Assembly: GCF_007671685.1 (NCBI RefSeq) | Contig: NZ_VCNL01000001.1 | Span: 372,001-436,000, forward strand | Reading direction: 5' to 3' | Length of the DNA: 64,000 bases | Origin: Halorubrum salsamenti | GTDB taxonomy: Archaea; Halobacteriota; Halobacteria; Halobacteriales; Haloferacaceae | Part shown: positions 42,740 to 51,087 of the stretch, in pieces | Layout of the letters: every line of letters begins with the position of its first letter | How positions within the stretch are numbered: the first letter of the stretch is position 1 | Translations under genes and position numbers: made by a program | The notes under the pieces: model-generated | What the model saw: the letters and a program-made list of their open reading frames with translations, nothing else | What the model was told of the DNA's origin: nothing | Database searches by the model: none

Positions 42740-43603
42740 ATGAGCGATCTCGACCTCGACCCCACCCAGCTCGACCGGTACTCCAGACACATCATCATGG
42801 ACGACGTGGGTCCCGAGGGCCAGAAGGCCCTGCTCGACGCCGAGGTGCTCGTTCTCGGCGCCGGCGGGCTCGGCGCGCCGATCATCCAGTACCTCGCAGC
42901 GGCCGGCGTCGGCACTCTCGGGATCGCCGACGACGACGAGGTTGAGCTGTCGAACCTCCAGCGCCAGGTGATCCACGGGAACGACGACGTGGGCCGCAAG
43001 AAGGTCGACTCCGCCGCCGACTTCGTCGAACAGCTCAACCCGGACGTGGACGTGCGGAAACACGAGCTCCGCGTCCGCCCCGACAACATCGAGGACCTCA
43101 TCGACGGCTACGACTTCGTCGTCGACGGGACGGACAACTTCGCGACGCGGTACCTCGTCAACGACGCCTGCACGCTCGCCGGGATCCCCTTCTCGCACGG
43201 CTCCATCTTCAAGTTCGAGGGGCAGGTGACGACGTTCGCGGGCGGCGACGACTCCCCGTGTTACCGCTGTCTGTTCCCCGAGGCGCCGCCGGCCGGGATG
43301 GTCCCGAACTGCGCGACCGCGGGCGTCCTCGGCGTCCTGCCGGGCACCGTCGGCTGTCTGCAGGCGACCGAGACGGTCAAACACATCATCGGCGAGGGCG
43401 AGACGCTCGACGGCTCGATGCTGTTCTTCGACGCGCTCGACATGGAGTTCGACAAGGTCGAGATCCCCAAGCGCGACGACTGCCCCGTCTGCGGCGACGA
43501 CCCCGCCATCGAGTCGGTCCACGACGTGGAGTACACCGCCTCCTGCGCGATCGATGTCGGCGGCGACGACGAGGCGGAGCCGGAGATCGAAGCGAGCGAC
43601 TGA
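42740..43603 (+). CDS. ubaA: Ubiquitin-like activating enzyme E1 (UbaA/ThiF/MoeB type)
   Basis: Product of 287 aa. The nucleotide site is VLVLGAGGLGAPIIQYLAAA (37-56) with the acidic DDDEVELSNLQRQ; the catalytic Cys is likely Cys191 in PNCATAGVLG; Zn ligands are C174, C177, C248, C251 (CYRC, CPVC). This is the E1 that adenylates SAMP/MoaD C termini in haloarchaea for protein conjugation, tRNA thiolation and molybdopterin. ATG 42740. It is divergent from the MoaD-like gene and convergent with the JAMM gene. Confidence 0.92.
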   Translation: MSDLDLDPTQLDRYSRHIIMDDVGPEGQKALLDAEVLVLGAGGLGAPIIQYLAAAGVGTLGIADDDEVELSNLQRQVIHGNDDVGRKKVDSAADFVEQLNPDVDVRKHELRVRPDNIEDLIDGYDFVVDGTDNFATRYLVNDACTLAGIPFSHGSIFKFEGQVTTFAGGDDSPCYRCLFPEAPPAGMVPNCATAGVLGVLPGTVGCLQATETVKHIIGEGETLDGSMLFFDALDMEFDKVEIPKRDDCPVCGDDPAIESVHDVEYTASCAIDVGGDDEAEPEIEASD

Positions 43604-43654
43604 GGCCGGACGCTCGGGGAGTTCCGCTTTTCCGCGCGATCGCTGATGGCGATG

Positions 43655-43775
43655 TCGTCATTAAAACCCGAGAGCGTTAGCGGCAGCGGTTTATAAGTAA
43701 ACGATGCGGTGGCGCGTGCGAGGTCGCCGCCGGCGACTGGGCTTTGGAGGTGTCCGCCGCCGATCCGGTGTCAGT
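43655..43775 (+). repeat. Dispersed intergenic repeat, copy C (short)
   Basis: In the 205-bp gap between convergent ubaA and JAMM genes. Contains cagcggtttataagtaaac (shared with B), gcggtggcgcgtgcgaggtcg (shared with A) and gactgggctttggaggtg (shared with B). It looks like a deletion derivative retaining both outer modules. Confidence 0.72.
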
Positions 43776-43808
43776 TACTTGTAAACAACTGAACGATCCT
43801 TAGCCGTC

Positions 43809-44237
43809 CTACCGCTCGCTCTGCACGGAAACGGTCTCCTGCTCGAACCCGTCGTCGTCGCCGCGCCAACGCCACGAGCCGACGAACGGGTAGCCGTCGA
43901 GCGCGCAGATGACGTACGAGTGGCCGGGCCACGTCGCCCGCGCGGCGTCCGTCTCGCTCGGGTGCGTCGGTCCGGTCGGGTGCGAGTGGTAGAACCCGAC
44001 CACGTCGAGCCCGTCCTCTTCGATCGTCTCGATGAGTTCGAACTGCTCCTCGGGGTCGATCAGGTACCTGATCTGAGGCGTCTCCGCGACGTTCTCGGCC
44101 TGGTACGTGTCGGTGACGACGCTCGGCTCCCCGTCGTCGCCGTGGGTGCCCGCGAGGACGCCGCAGACCTCCGCCTCGCCGCCGCCGTACGCGTGGTACA
44201 CGATGTCGTCGTACACGGCCCGTGAGAGTTCGATCAT
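43809..44237 (-). CDS. JAMM/MPN+ metalloprotease (desampylase-like)
   Basis: Product of 142 aa with the full JAMM motif: Glu23 in EAEVCGVLAG, then H84-S-H86-P with Asp97 (YHSHPTGPTHPSETD). This zinc isopeptidase family includes HvJAMM1, which removes SAMPs from target proteins. The neighbourhood (MoaD/SAMP-like gene and E1) argues for the same role. It lacks extra domains. Normal size for the archaeal form. Convergent with ubaA. Confidence 0.92.
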   Translation of the reverse strand: MIELSRAVYDDIVYHAYGGGEAEVCGVLAGTHGDDGEPSVVTDTYQAENVAETPQIRYLIDPEEQFELIETIEEDGLDVVGFYHSHPTGPTHPSETDAARATWPGHSYVICALDGYPFVGSWRWRGDDDGFEQETVSVQSER

Positions 44238-44331
44238 GGGTGGTGTGAGGCGGCTCCGCCCGATAAGTCCGTCCCGTCCGGCAAGCGACGCGCTCCGTCC
44301 GAGGTAGCGGCAGGGGTTGGTCGGCGCGGAG

Positions 44332-44341
44332 ACTTTTTACA
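44332..44341 (+). promoter_or_regulatory. TATA box of the DUF302 gene
   Basis: actttttaca lies 22-31 bp upstream of ATG 44363, the usual leaderless spacing. Confidence 0.55.
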
Positions 44342-44362
44342 GCCGCCTCCGGAAGCGCCCGT

Positions 44363-44827
44363 ATGAGCGACACTGCGGCCGAATCGCCCGCGCCGACCGC
44401 CGACGAGGCGCTCCACACGACCCTCGACGTGCCGTTCGACGACGCGGTCCCGTTCGTGCAGATCGAACACGAGCTCGCCGACTTCGAGACGGTCCGCGTC
44501 ACCCGACTCGACGAGATGGTCGAGGGAATGTTAGGCCACGACGACGTGGAGCGCACCGCGCTGATCGTCGTCTGTCACCCGGAGATCGCGTACGACGCGC
44601 TCTCGATCGACCCGACGCTCGCGGGGATGTTACCGTGTACCACGCTCGTGTACGAGCGCGAGGGCGACGACCTCGTCCACGTCCACCACGTGTCGGCGAC
44701 GAAGGCGATCCGGGACCTCGGCTGCGCGCCGGGCGACTGCGGCGACGCCGTCGACGACCTCGTCGAGAAGACGGGCGAGCTGATGGCCGTCGTCTGGGAG
44801 AACATCGAGGAGCACGGGCGGGAGTAG
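44363..44827 (+). CDS. DUF302 domain protein
   Basis: Product of 154 aa with a DUF302-type two-layer alpha/beta fold. Landmarks: LHTTLDVPFDDAVPFVQIEH, then ALIVVCHPEIAYDALSIDPT and GMLPCTTLVYERE. Two Cys pairs sit in CHPE/LPCTT and GCAPGDCGDAV. DUF302 proteins are of unknown function but often occur beside sulfur or redox genes. It is divergent from the JAMM gene. Confidence 0.85.
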   Translation: MSDTAAESPAPTADEALHTTLDVPFDDAVPFVQIEHELADFETVRVTRLDEMVEGMLGHDDVERTALIVVCHPEIAYDALSIDPTLAGMLPCTTLVYEREGDDLVHVHHVSATKAIRDLGCAPGDCGDAVDDLVEKTGELMAVVWENIEEHGRE

Positions 44828-44874
44828 CGGGTCGCCCGCGTCTCACGTCGCTACAGCGCTACAGGTCCACGGAG

Positions 44875-45339
44875 CTACAGCCCTTCGACGCGCCGCAGTT
44901 TCTCGCGCACGTCGCCCGGCGTGGCGTACGGCCCGCCCTGCACGCGGTGGTCCGGGAAGAGGATCGGAATCGGGTTCTCTCGGAGCGCGCCGGTGACTAA
45001 CTCCAGATCCTCCGGGTCGTCGGCATCGAGCGCGGCCAGCCGCGTCAGGCGACTGACCGAGACCTCCTCGCCGTAGGGAATCGTTTCGAGCGCTTCGAGG
45101 ACCGCCCGGCGGTCGGTGGGCACCGTGAGTCCGGTCGCGACGTCGTCGAACGCGTCGCGCTCGCCGCCGAGGTACGTCTCGATCCGGTCGAGCAGGTCGT
45201 GGTCGCCCGCGGCGTCCGCCGGCGCCGTCTCCGGGAACGACACCGAGATGACGCGGCCGCCGGCGAACCCGACCTCGACCGCCCGTCCGATCTCGTCGAC
45301 CTCGCGGGCGAAGACGCCCGACGTTCCCGTCGTGTCCAT
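44875..45339 (-). CDS. MGMT-family protein lacking the acceptor cysteine
   Basis: Product of 154 aa. The C-terminal DNA-binding/active-site region aligns with O6-alkylguanine transferases: LEALETIPYGEEVSVSRLTR and NPIPILFPDHRVQGG. The active-site PCHRV of true transferases is here PDHRV, with Asp130 replacing the alkyl-accepting Cys, so it cannot repair by self-alkylation. It may be an alkyltransferase-like protein that flags lesions (bacterial ATLs have Trp there). 158 bp separate it from divergent trpC. Confidence 0.88.
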   Translation of the reverse strand: MDTTGTSGVFAREVDEIGRAVEVGFAGGRVISVSFPETAPADAAGDHDLLDRIETYLGGERDAFDDVATGLTVPTDRRAVLEALETIPYGEEVSVSRLTRLAALDADDPEDLELVTGALRENPIPILFPDHRVQGGPYATPGDVREKLRRVEGL

Positions 45340-45464
45340 ACCCGCGATCCGTGACCGCGACGGTTAAATCGACGGGAGACGCCCGAGCCGAAACCCGCGA
45401 TCGCGAGTGTCACCGCGAGACACGGGGAACGGTCCGCCGCGAAGAACCGACCGCGCCCGCAAGC

Positions 45465-45472
45465 CTTATGAA
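45465..45472 (+). promoter_or_regulatory. TATA box of trpCBA
   Basis: cttatgaa lies 26-33 bp before the trpC ATG at 45498, so transcription should start at or next to the start codon. Confidence 0.6.
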
Positions 45473-45482
45473 CAGATACGTT

Positions 45483-45500
45483 CATTAGTGTACACTAATG
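45483..45500. promoter_or_regulatory. 18-bp perfect palindrome over trpC start, core TGTACA
   Basis: cattagtgtacactaatg is identical to its reverse complement, and its last three bases are the trpC ATG. The core TGTACA (45489-45494) equals the TRP-box consensus of the methanogen repressor TrpY. Binding here would cover the transcription start predicted from the TATA box. No trpY homologue is in view. Confidence 0.75.
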
Positions 45501-46283
45501 GAGGATCAAACCGAGCTGGCCCCGGCGGTCAGATCGATTCTGTCGGCCGTCCGCGATCGGGCGGTCGAGGGCCGATCCGGCGAGGTCGCCGTCGATCCGC
45601 GCGACCTGCGGGCGGCGTTCGACCGCGCAGAGACGGACGGACGCGTCCCCGTGATCGCCGAGGTGAAGCCCACCAGTCCGACCACCGAGGGCACCCGCGA
45701 GGACGACCCTGTCTCGCTCGCGGAGGGAATGGTCGCCGGCGGCGCGGCCGCGCTGAGCGTGCTCACCGAGCCGGCGCACTTCGGCGGGAGCACCGACACG
45801 CTCGAACGCGTGCGCGAGGCGGTCGACGTGCCCGTCCTCCGAAAGGACTTCGTCGTCGCGGAGTCGCAGCTCGACGCCGTCGAGAGCGACGTGGTCCTGC
45901 TGATCGCCCGGTTCGTCGGCGACGACCTCCCCGACCTGCTCGACGCCGCGCGCGACCGCGGCTTTCAGGTCCTCGTCGAGGTCCACGACCGCGAGGAGTT
46001 GGAGCGCGCGCTCGACGCGGGCGCGACGATCGTCGGCGTGAACAACCGCGACCTCGCCGAGCTGGTCGTCGATCTCGGAACCTTCGAGTCGGTGGCGCCC
46101 CACGTTCCCGACGACGTGACTCTGATCGCCGAAAGCGGAATCGGCTCGCCCGACGACGTTCGGCGGATGCGCGCGGCGGGCGCCGACGCCCTCCTCGTCG
46201 GGAGCGCGATCATGGACGGCGACGTGGAGGCGAACACGCGCGAGTTGGTGCGTGCGGAGCGCACTACGGAACACCAGACGTGA
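45498..46283 (+). CDS. trpC: Indole-3-glycerol phosphate synthase
   Basis: Product of 261 aa, TIM barrel. [15 protein letters not shown] (with the catalytic Lys), [17 protein letters not shown] and [14 protein letters not shown] are typical. It converts CdRP to indole-3-glycerol phosphate. ATG 45498 lies within an 18-bp palindrome. It is followed by trpB 16 bp downstream and trpA, forming the trpCBA operon known in haloarchaea. Confidence 0.96.
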   Translation: MEDQTELAPAVRSILSAVRDRAVEGRSGEVAVDPRDLRAAFDRAETDGRVPVIAEVKPTSPTTEGTREDDPVSLAEGMVAGGAAALSVLTEPAHFGGSTDTLERVREAVDVPVLRKDFVVAESQLDAVESDVVLLIARFVGDDLPDLLDAARDRGFQVLVEVHDREELERALDAGATIVGVNNRDLAELVVDLGTFESVAPHVPDDVTLIAESGIGSPDDVRRMRAAGADALLVGSAIMDGDVEANTRELVRAERTTEHQT

Positions 46284-46299
46284 CTACGGAGCACACGAC

Positions 46300-47604
46300 A
46301 TGAGCGAGACCGACACGCGGACGACGGACGAGACGGAGAGAGCGCGACGGCCCGGCCGCGAGCGCGGCCGCGACGACGGGAAGTTCGGCCGCTACGGCGG
46401 CCAGTACGTCCCGGAGGCGCTGATGCCCGCGATCGGGGAGCTGACCGACGCCTACGAGCGCTACGTCCTCGACAACGAGGACGGGTTCATGGACGAGTTC
46501 CGCGAGCGGCTCGCGGACTTCGGCGGCCGGCCGACGCCCCTCCAGCGCGCCGACCGGCTCTCCGAGCGCTACGACACGGACGTGTTCCTCAAACGCGAGG
46601 ACCTCGTCCACGGCGGCGCCCACAAGCTGAACAACGCGCTCGGGCAGGTGCTCCTGGCGAAGTACATGGGCAAAGAGCGGATCATCGCGGAGACGGGCGC
46701 CGGTCAGCACGGTACCGCGACAGCGATGGCCGCCGCACACCTCGACATGCCCTGCGAGATCTACATGGGCGAGCGCGACATCAACCGCCAGCGCCCCAAC
46801 GTCTTCCGGATGAAGCTCAACGGCGCCGAGGTGAACCCCGTCACCGCGGGCCGGGGCACGCTGAAGGAGGCCATCTCCGAGACGATGCGCGACTGGGCGA
46901 CCACCGTCGAGAACACGCACTACGTCATCGGCTCGATCGTCGGGCCGCACCCCTTCCCGGTGATGGTCCGCGACTTCCAGGCGGTCATCTCCGAGGAGGC
47001 GCGCGAGCAGGCGATCGAGAAGACCGGCGACCTCCCGACCGACGTGGTCTCCTGCGCGGGCGGCGGCTCGAACACGATGGGCGCGTTCGCCCATTTCGTC
47101 GACGACGAGGCGGTCGCCCTGCACGCGGTCGAGGCCGGCGGCTCGACGCTGGAGGTCGACGAGGAGGCGGGCGTCGCGCCGAACTCCGCGTCGCTGTACG
47201 CGGGCGACGAGGGCGTGCTCCACGGGGCCCGCACGAAGCTCCTGCAGGACTCCGACGGGCAGATCATGGAGAGCCACTCGATCTCCTCCGGGCTCGACTA
47301 CGCCGGCGTCGGCCCCGAGCTCGCGTACCTCGTCGACGAGGGGCGCGTGAGCCCGGTCGCCGTCGACGACGACGCGGCCTTGGAGGGGTTCCACCGGCTC
47401 TCGCGCACGGAGGGGATCATCCCCGCCTTAGAGACGGCGCACGCGTTCGGCTTCTTAGAGGAGCACCACGAGGATCTGGGCGACCGCGTGGTCGTGAACG
47501 TCTCCGGGCGCGGCGACAAGGACCTCGACGCCGCCATCGAGGAGACGGACAAGCGCGACATCGACGAGGCGCCCGACATGTCGATGTTCACGGGGGGGAT
47601 CTGA
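46300..47604 (+). CDS. trpB: Tryptophan synthase beta chain
   Basis: Product of 434 aa. The PLP lysine is in [13 protein letters not shown], the active-site Glu in [12 protein letters not shown], and the phosphate-binding loop in [12 protein letters not shown]. It condenses indole with serine. ATG 46300 follows the trpC stop closely; the N-terminal ~25 residues are an acidic/basic extension. Its stop is immediately followed by the trpA ATG. Confidence 0.97.
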   Translation: MSETDTRTTDETERARRPGRERGRDDGKFGRYGGQYVPEALMPAIGELTDAYERYVLDNEDGFMDEFRERLADFGGRPTPLQRADRLSERYDTDVFLKREDLVHGGAHKLNNALGQVLLAKYMGKERIIAETGAGQHGTATAMAAAHLDMPCEIYMGERDINRQRPNVFRMKLNGAEVNPVTAGRGTLKEAISETMRDWATTVENTHYVIGSIVGPHPFPVMVRDFQAVISEEAREQAIEKTGDLPTDVVSCAGGGSNTMGAFAHFVDDEAVALHAVEAGGSTLEVDEEAGVAPNSASLYAGDEGVLHGARTKLLQDSDGQIMESHSISSGLDYAGVGPELAYLVDEGRVSPVAVDDDAALEGFHRLSRTEGIIPALETAHAFGFLEEHHEDLGDRVVVNVSGRGDKDLDAAIEETDKRDIDEAPDMSMFTGGI

Positions 47605-48480
47605 ATGGCGGACCCGAGCGCGGAGTCGGCAGAGACCGGCAACTCGGAGGCCATCGCGGCCGCCTTCGCCGACGGTCCCGCTTACATCCCGTACCTCGCG
47701 GTCGGCGACCCGGACTACGAGTCCTCGAAGGCGTACGTCGAGGCGCTCGACCGCGGCGGCGCGGACGTGATCGAGCTCGGGCTCCCCTTCTCGGAACCGA
47801 TCGCGGAGGGGTCGACCATTCAGGGGGCGCTGGTCCGCGCGCTCGACGCCGGGATGACGCCCGACCGGTTCTTCGCGTTCGCGGAGGAGCTGGACGTGGA
47901 GGCGCCGCTCGTCTGTATGACGTACTACAACTTGATCTACCAGTATGGTGAGGGGGACGGCCCCCGCCCGTTCGTCGAGCGCGCCGCCGCGGCGGGCATC
48001 GAGGGGCTCGTCGTCCCCGACCTCCCGGCCGAGGAGGCCGACCCGCTGCGGGAGGCCTGCGACGAGTTCGGGCTGGACCTCGTCTTCATCGTCGCGCCCA
48101 CCACGGTCGGCGACCGGCTCGACCGGATCATGAGTCAGGTGTCCGGCTACGTCTACGTGCAGGCGCGGCTCGGGACCACCGGCGCGCGCAGCGACGTGTC
48201 CGACCAGACCACCCAGAGCCTCGACCGGCTCCGCGAGTACGACGTGCCGAAGGCCGTCGGGTTCGGCATCTCGACGGGCGAGCACGCCGAGCGGATCGTC
48301 GCCGGCGGCGCCGACGGGATCATCGTTGGTTCGGCGCTCGTCGACATCGTCGCCGAAGGGGTCGAAAACGATCTCTCGACCGCCGAGGTCGCCGACCGAC
48401 TGGAGGCGCTCTCGCGGGAACTGAAGGAGGGCGCCGAACGGGGGTTCGCCGCGCGCGCAGGGGCGGCGGAGTCACGGTGA
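47605..48480 (+). CDS. trpA: Tryptophan synthase alpha chain
   Basis: Product of 291 aa, TIM barrel. [20 protein letters not shown] contains the catalytic Glu, [17 protein letters not shown] the Asp, and [11 protein letters not shown] the phosphate loop. It releases indole from indole-glycerol phosphate. The start directly abuts the trpB stop (TGAATG). The usual second-loop Asp-Pro pattern PFSDP reads PFSEP here, a conservative change. Confidence 0.96.
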   Translation: MADPSAESAETGNSEAIAAAFADGPAYIPYLAVGDPDYESSKAYVEALDRGGADVIELGLPFSEPIAEGSTIQGALVRALDAGMTPDRFFAFAEELDVEAPLVCMTYYNLIYQYGEGDGPRPFVERAAAAGIEGLVVPDLPAEEADPLREACDEFGLDLVFIVAPTTVGDRLDRIMSQVSGYVYVQARLGTTGARSDVSDQTTQSLDRLREYDVPKAVGFGISTGEHAERIVAGGADGIIVGSALVDIVAEGVENDLSTAEVADRLEALSRELKEGAERGFAARAGAAESR

Positions 48481-48562
48481 TGGCCGTTTCGAGCCAATAC
48501 GTCCCCGAACGAAACCGATTTACCTCCGATTGCCACACTCTCACACAACGACCGACACCATC

Positions 48563-49354
48563 ATGACAGCAGGACTCTCGGCACGACTCGACCGCATCTC
48601 CACGAACGACCGATACCTTATCGTCCCGATGGACCACGGGCTCACGATGGGCGCCGTCGACGGCCTCGTCGATATCGAGTCGACGATCGACGGCGTGACG
48701 CGCGGCGGCGCGGACGCGGTGCTCACCCAGAAGGGGATCGCGCCGCGCGTCCACGAGAACAAAAACGACGCGGGCTACATCGTCCACCTCAACGGATCGA
48801 CGACGATCGGTCCCGACGAGAGCGACAAGCGCGTCACCGGCACCGCAGAGGACGCGATCCGTGCGGGCGCCGACGCCGTCTCCTTCCACATCAACGTGGG
48901 CTCCGACCACGAGCCGGACCAGATCGAGGAGCTCGCGGAGCTGACCGCCGACGCCGACCGCCTCGGTCTCCCCGTGCTCGCGATGGCGTACGCGCGCGGC
49001 ACGGGCGTCGACGAGACCGATCCCGAGTCGCTCGGACACGCGGTTCGGCTCGCCGAGGAGCTCGGCGCCGACGTAGTAAAAACGGGGTACTCCGGCGACG
49101 GCGACTCCTTCGAGCGCGTCACGGAGTCGACCCGGCTCCCGGTCGTCATCGCCGGCGGCTCGAAGGGGACCGACCGCGACACCGTGGAGATGGTCCGCGG
49201 CGCGATGGACGGCGACGCGGCCGGCGTGTCGATGGGGCGGTCGATCTTCCAGCACGAGGACCCCGAGGGGATCGCCCGCGCCGTGTCGGCGGTCGTCCAC
49301 GACGACGCGAGCGTCGAGGAGGCGCTCGCCGCGGGCGGGTTCGTCGAGGCGTAA
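48563..49354 (+). CDS. 2-amino-3,7-dideoxy-D-threo-hept-6-ulosonate synthase
   Basis: Product of 263 aa in the first step of the archaeal route to 3-dehydroquinate (ADH synthase, MJ0400-type, DhnA/FbaB family). YLIVPMDHGLTMGAVDGL supplies the catalytic Asp, DVVKTGYSGD the Schiff-base Lys. It lies 83 bp after trpA, and the next enzyme of the pathway is 1.7 kb downstream, so aromatic synthesis genes are clustered. ATG 48563 is chosen over 48530. Confidence 0.93.
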   Translation: MTAGLSARLDRISTNDRYLIVPMDHGLTMGAVDGLVDIESTIDGVTRGGADAVLTQKGIAPRVHENKNDAGYIVHLNGSTTIGPDESDKRVTGTAEDAIRAGADAVSFHINVGSDHEPDQIEELAELTADADRLGLPVLAMAYARGTGVDETDPESLGHAVRLAEELGADVVKTGYSGDGDSFERVTESTRLPVVIAGGSKGTDRDTVEMVRGAMDGDAAGVSMGRSIFQHEDPEGIARAVSAVVHDDASVEEALAAGGFVEA

Positions 49355-49379
49355 CGGCTCGCTCTGCTCGCGTTCCGGC

Positions 49380-50966
49380 TCAGCAGGCGGCGCTGATCCG
49401 TTCCTGTGCTTCCGGCTCCCCCACCGGCCCGTTCGGGTCGACCGCCTGCTCGACGTGGAAGACGGTCACGGATTCCACGTTGCGGTCCGATCGCTCACAG
49501 ACGTACGCCGCGACCGGTCGGTACCGCGGCTCTCCGGCGTTCTTCATCCTGAACCCGAACTGATGCCAGAGGGTCGTCGGATACGTCTCCGCCGCGTCCG
49601 GCGGTCGGTCGTACGTGACCGGCTGCCCGTCTCGCAGGTCGATCGAGTCGCCGGATTCGAGCGTTCCTCGGACGACGTACCAGCCGGAGGCGTCCGGCGG
49701 GTTCGGCGCGAAGAACGACCAGCTCACCTCCGACAGCTCGCCGCTGGATTCCGACGCTGGGAGGTCAACGATCCCGACCCCTGCGGCCTGCCACCACACG
49801 AGCGCGAGGAAGAAGCCCAGGAGCAGCAGGGTGGCTCCCGCCCGGCTTCCACGGCGAACTCCCGACGGAATCGGAGACGCGGTTTCGGTCGCGCTCCCGC
49901 CGTCATTCCGGTCGGTCTCGGTCGCGCTCCCGCCGTCACTCCGGTACGTGCGTTCCGCCTCCACGGGCCGGGAGCCCCCGTGGATCTTCGACGTGACGGC
50001 CTCAACAACGTTCCAGACCCCGGTCGGGAGAAACAGGAGAAGGACCGCGACCATGACGAACGGGAACACGGCGAGCCGCATCGTCGCGGCCATGCCGAGG
50101 TGTGCGGAGACGAACGCGAGGGCGACCCCGACCCTGAGCCACCCGGTCGCGGCGATCAGCAGAACGGACGCCGAAAGGAGCGCGATCCAGAGCCAGTTTA
50201 CCGTCGCGAGCACCGCGGTGTGTTCCGAGACGACCGGTCCCAGCCCCACGGTGAACTCCTCCAACTGGAAGATACGAGGGACTGCAGTGCCCGACATCCA
50301 CGCGTCGCTCCGGTACTTGGAGACCGCGTTCGCCGCGTAGATCGACACGAGCGTCAGGAGCGTCACGGCCGTTCCGACCGAACAGACTCTCCGGTCGACG
50401 CCGCCCTCTCGCTCGTCAGTTCCCCGTCCGTCGGCGTCGTCCCGATCGTCGCCCCCGCTCCGGCGGCCCGCACTGAGCGACCAGCGGGCGTCGAGCGGGA
50501 GGAAGAGACTCAAAAAGAGGAAGACGGCCAGAATCGTGTTCCCGCCGTTGATCACGTACGGGTTTCGGGCGTACAGCGACGCGAGCAGGACGAGCGAGAG
50601 ACCCGTCGCCGCCCGCGTTCGATAGCCGACGAGCAGGCAGACGGCGACGCAAGCCGCGACCGCAAGCAGTCCCGTTTGCACCCACGCCGAACCGGATATC
50701 GCGTGAACCGAGACGGCCTCTAACAGCGGGTATAGCTCAGCGAACGTCGAGCGAGGGAGGACGCCGCCGTCCGTGTAGAACGCCCTCAGCCCCGGCAGCC
50801 GATAGACCAGCAGGTCCCCGAGGAGGAGGAGCGCCACCGCGATTCGGAACGCGCCGAGCGCTCGCGGATCGGTTCCGAGATACGGTGCGGCACGCTCGCG
50901 GAAGGACTCGCGTGCTGCCGCATATCTGGAACCCGCGTTGGAGAGCCGCTGGCGTGGTGGCGTCAT
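49380..50966 (-). CDS. HTTM-domain membrane protein
   Basis: Product of 528 aa with ~8-10 hydrophobic segments. The N-terminal half shows the HTTM (vitamin K-dependent gamma-carboxylase-related) pattern: RALGAFRIAVALLLLGDLLV, VQTGLLAVAACVAVCLLVGY and YAANAVSKYRSDAWMSGTAV. A linker carries a duplicated DGGSATET motif. A C-terminal soluble domain (about 430-528) includes WSFFAPNPPDASGWYVV. HTTM proteins in archaea have no known substrate. ATG 50966. It sits, opposite in strand, between the two shikimate-entry genes. Confidence 0.85.
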   Translation of the reverse strand: MTPPRQRLSNAGSRYAAARESFRERAAPYLGTDPRALGAFRIAVALLLLGDLLVYRLPGLRAFYTDGGVLPRSTFAELYPLLEAVSVHAISGSAWVQTGLLAVAACVAVCLLVGYRTRAATGLSLVLLASLYARNPYVINGGNTILAVFLFLSLFLPLDARWSLSAGRRSGGDDRDDADGRGTDEREGGVDRRVCSVGTAVTLLTLVSIYAANAVSKYRSDAWMSGTAVPRIFQLEEFTVGLGPVVSEHTAVLATVNWLWIALLSASVLLIAATGWLRVGVALAFVSAHLGMAATMRLAVFPFVMVAVLLLFLPTGVWNVVEAVTSKIHGGSRPVEAERTYRSDGGSATETDRNDGGSATETASPIPSGVRRGSRAGATLLLLGFFLALVWWQAAGVGIVDLPASESSGELSEVSWSFFAPNPPDASGWYVVRGTLESGDSIDLRDGQPVTYDRPPDAAETYPTTLWHQFGFRMKNAGEPRYRPVAAYVCERSDRNVESVTVFHVEQAVDPNGPVGEPEAQERISAAC

Positions 50967-51087
50967 CCGGGAGTCTGATTCAGACGATGAAATCTCACTG
51001 GTAAGTGCTTTGTCGTCTCCCGCGTCGTCACCCGCAACGCCCGACCCTTTCGCAGTTTTCAAGCCCACCCGCCGTGAGGTTCCGACA

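Noticed and set aside
45100-45339. MGMT-like gene taken as a normal repair methyltransferase
   Set aside because: The acceptor Cys is replaced by Asp, so the standard activity is not supported.
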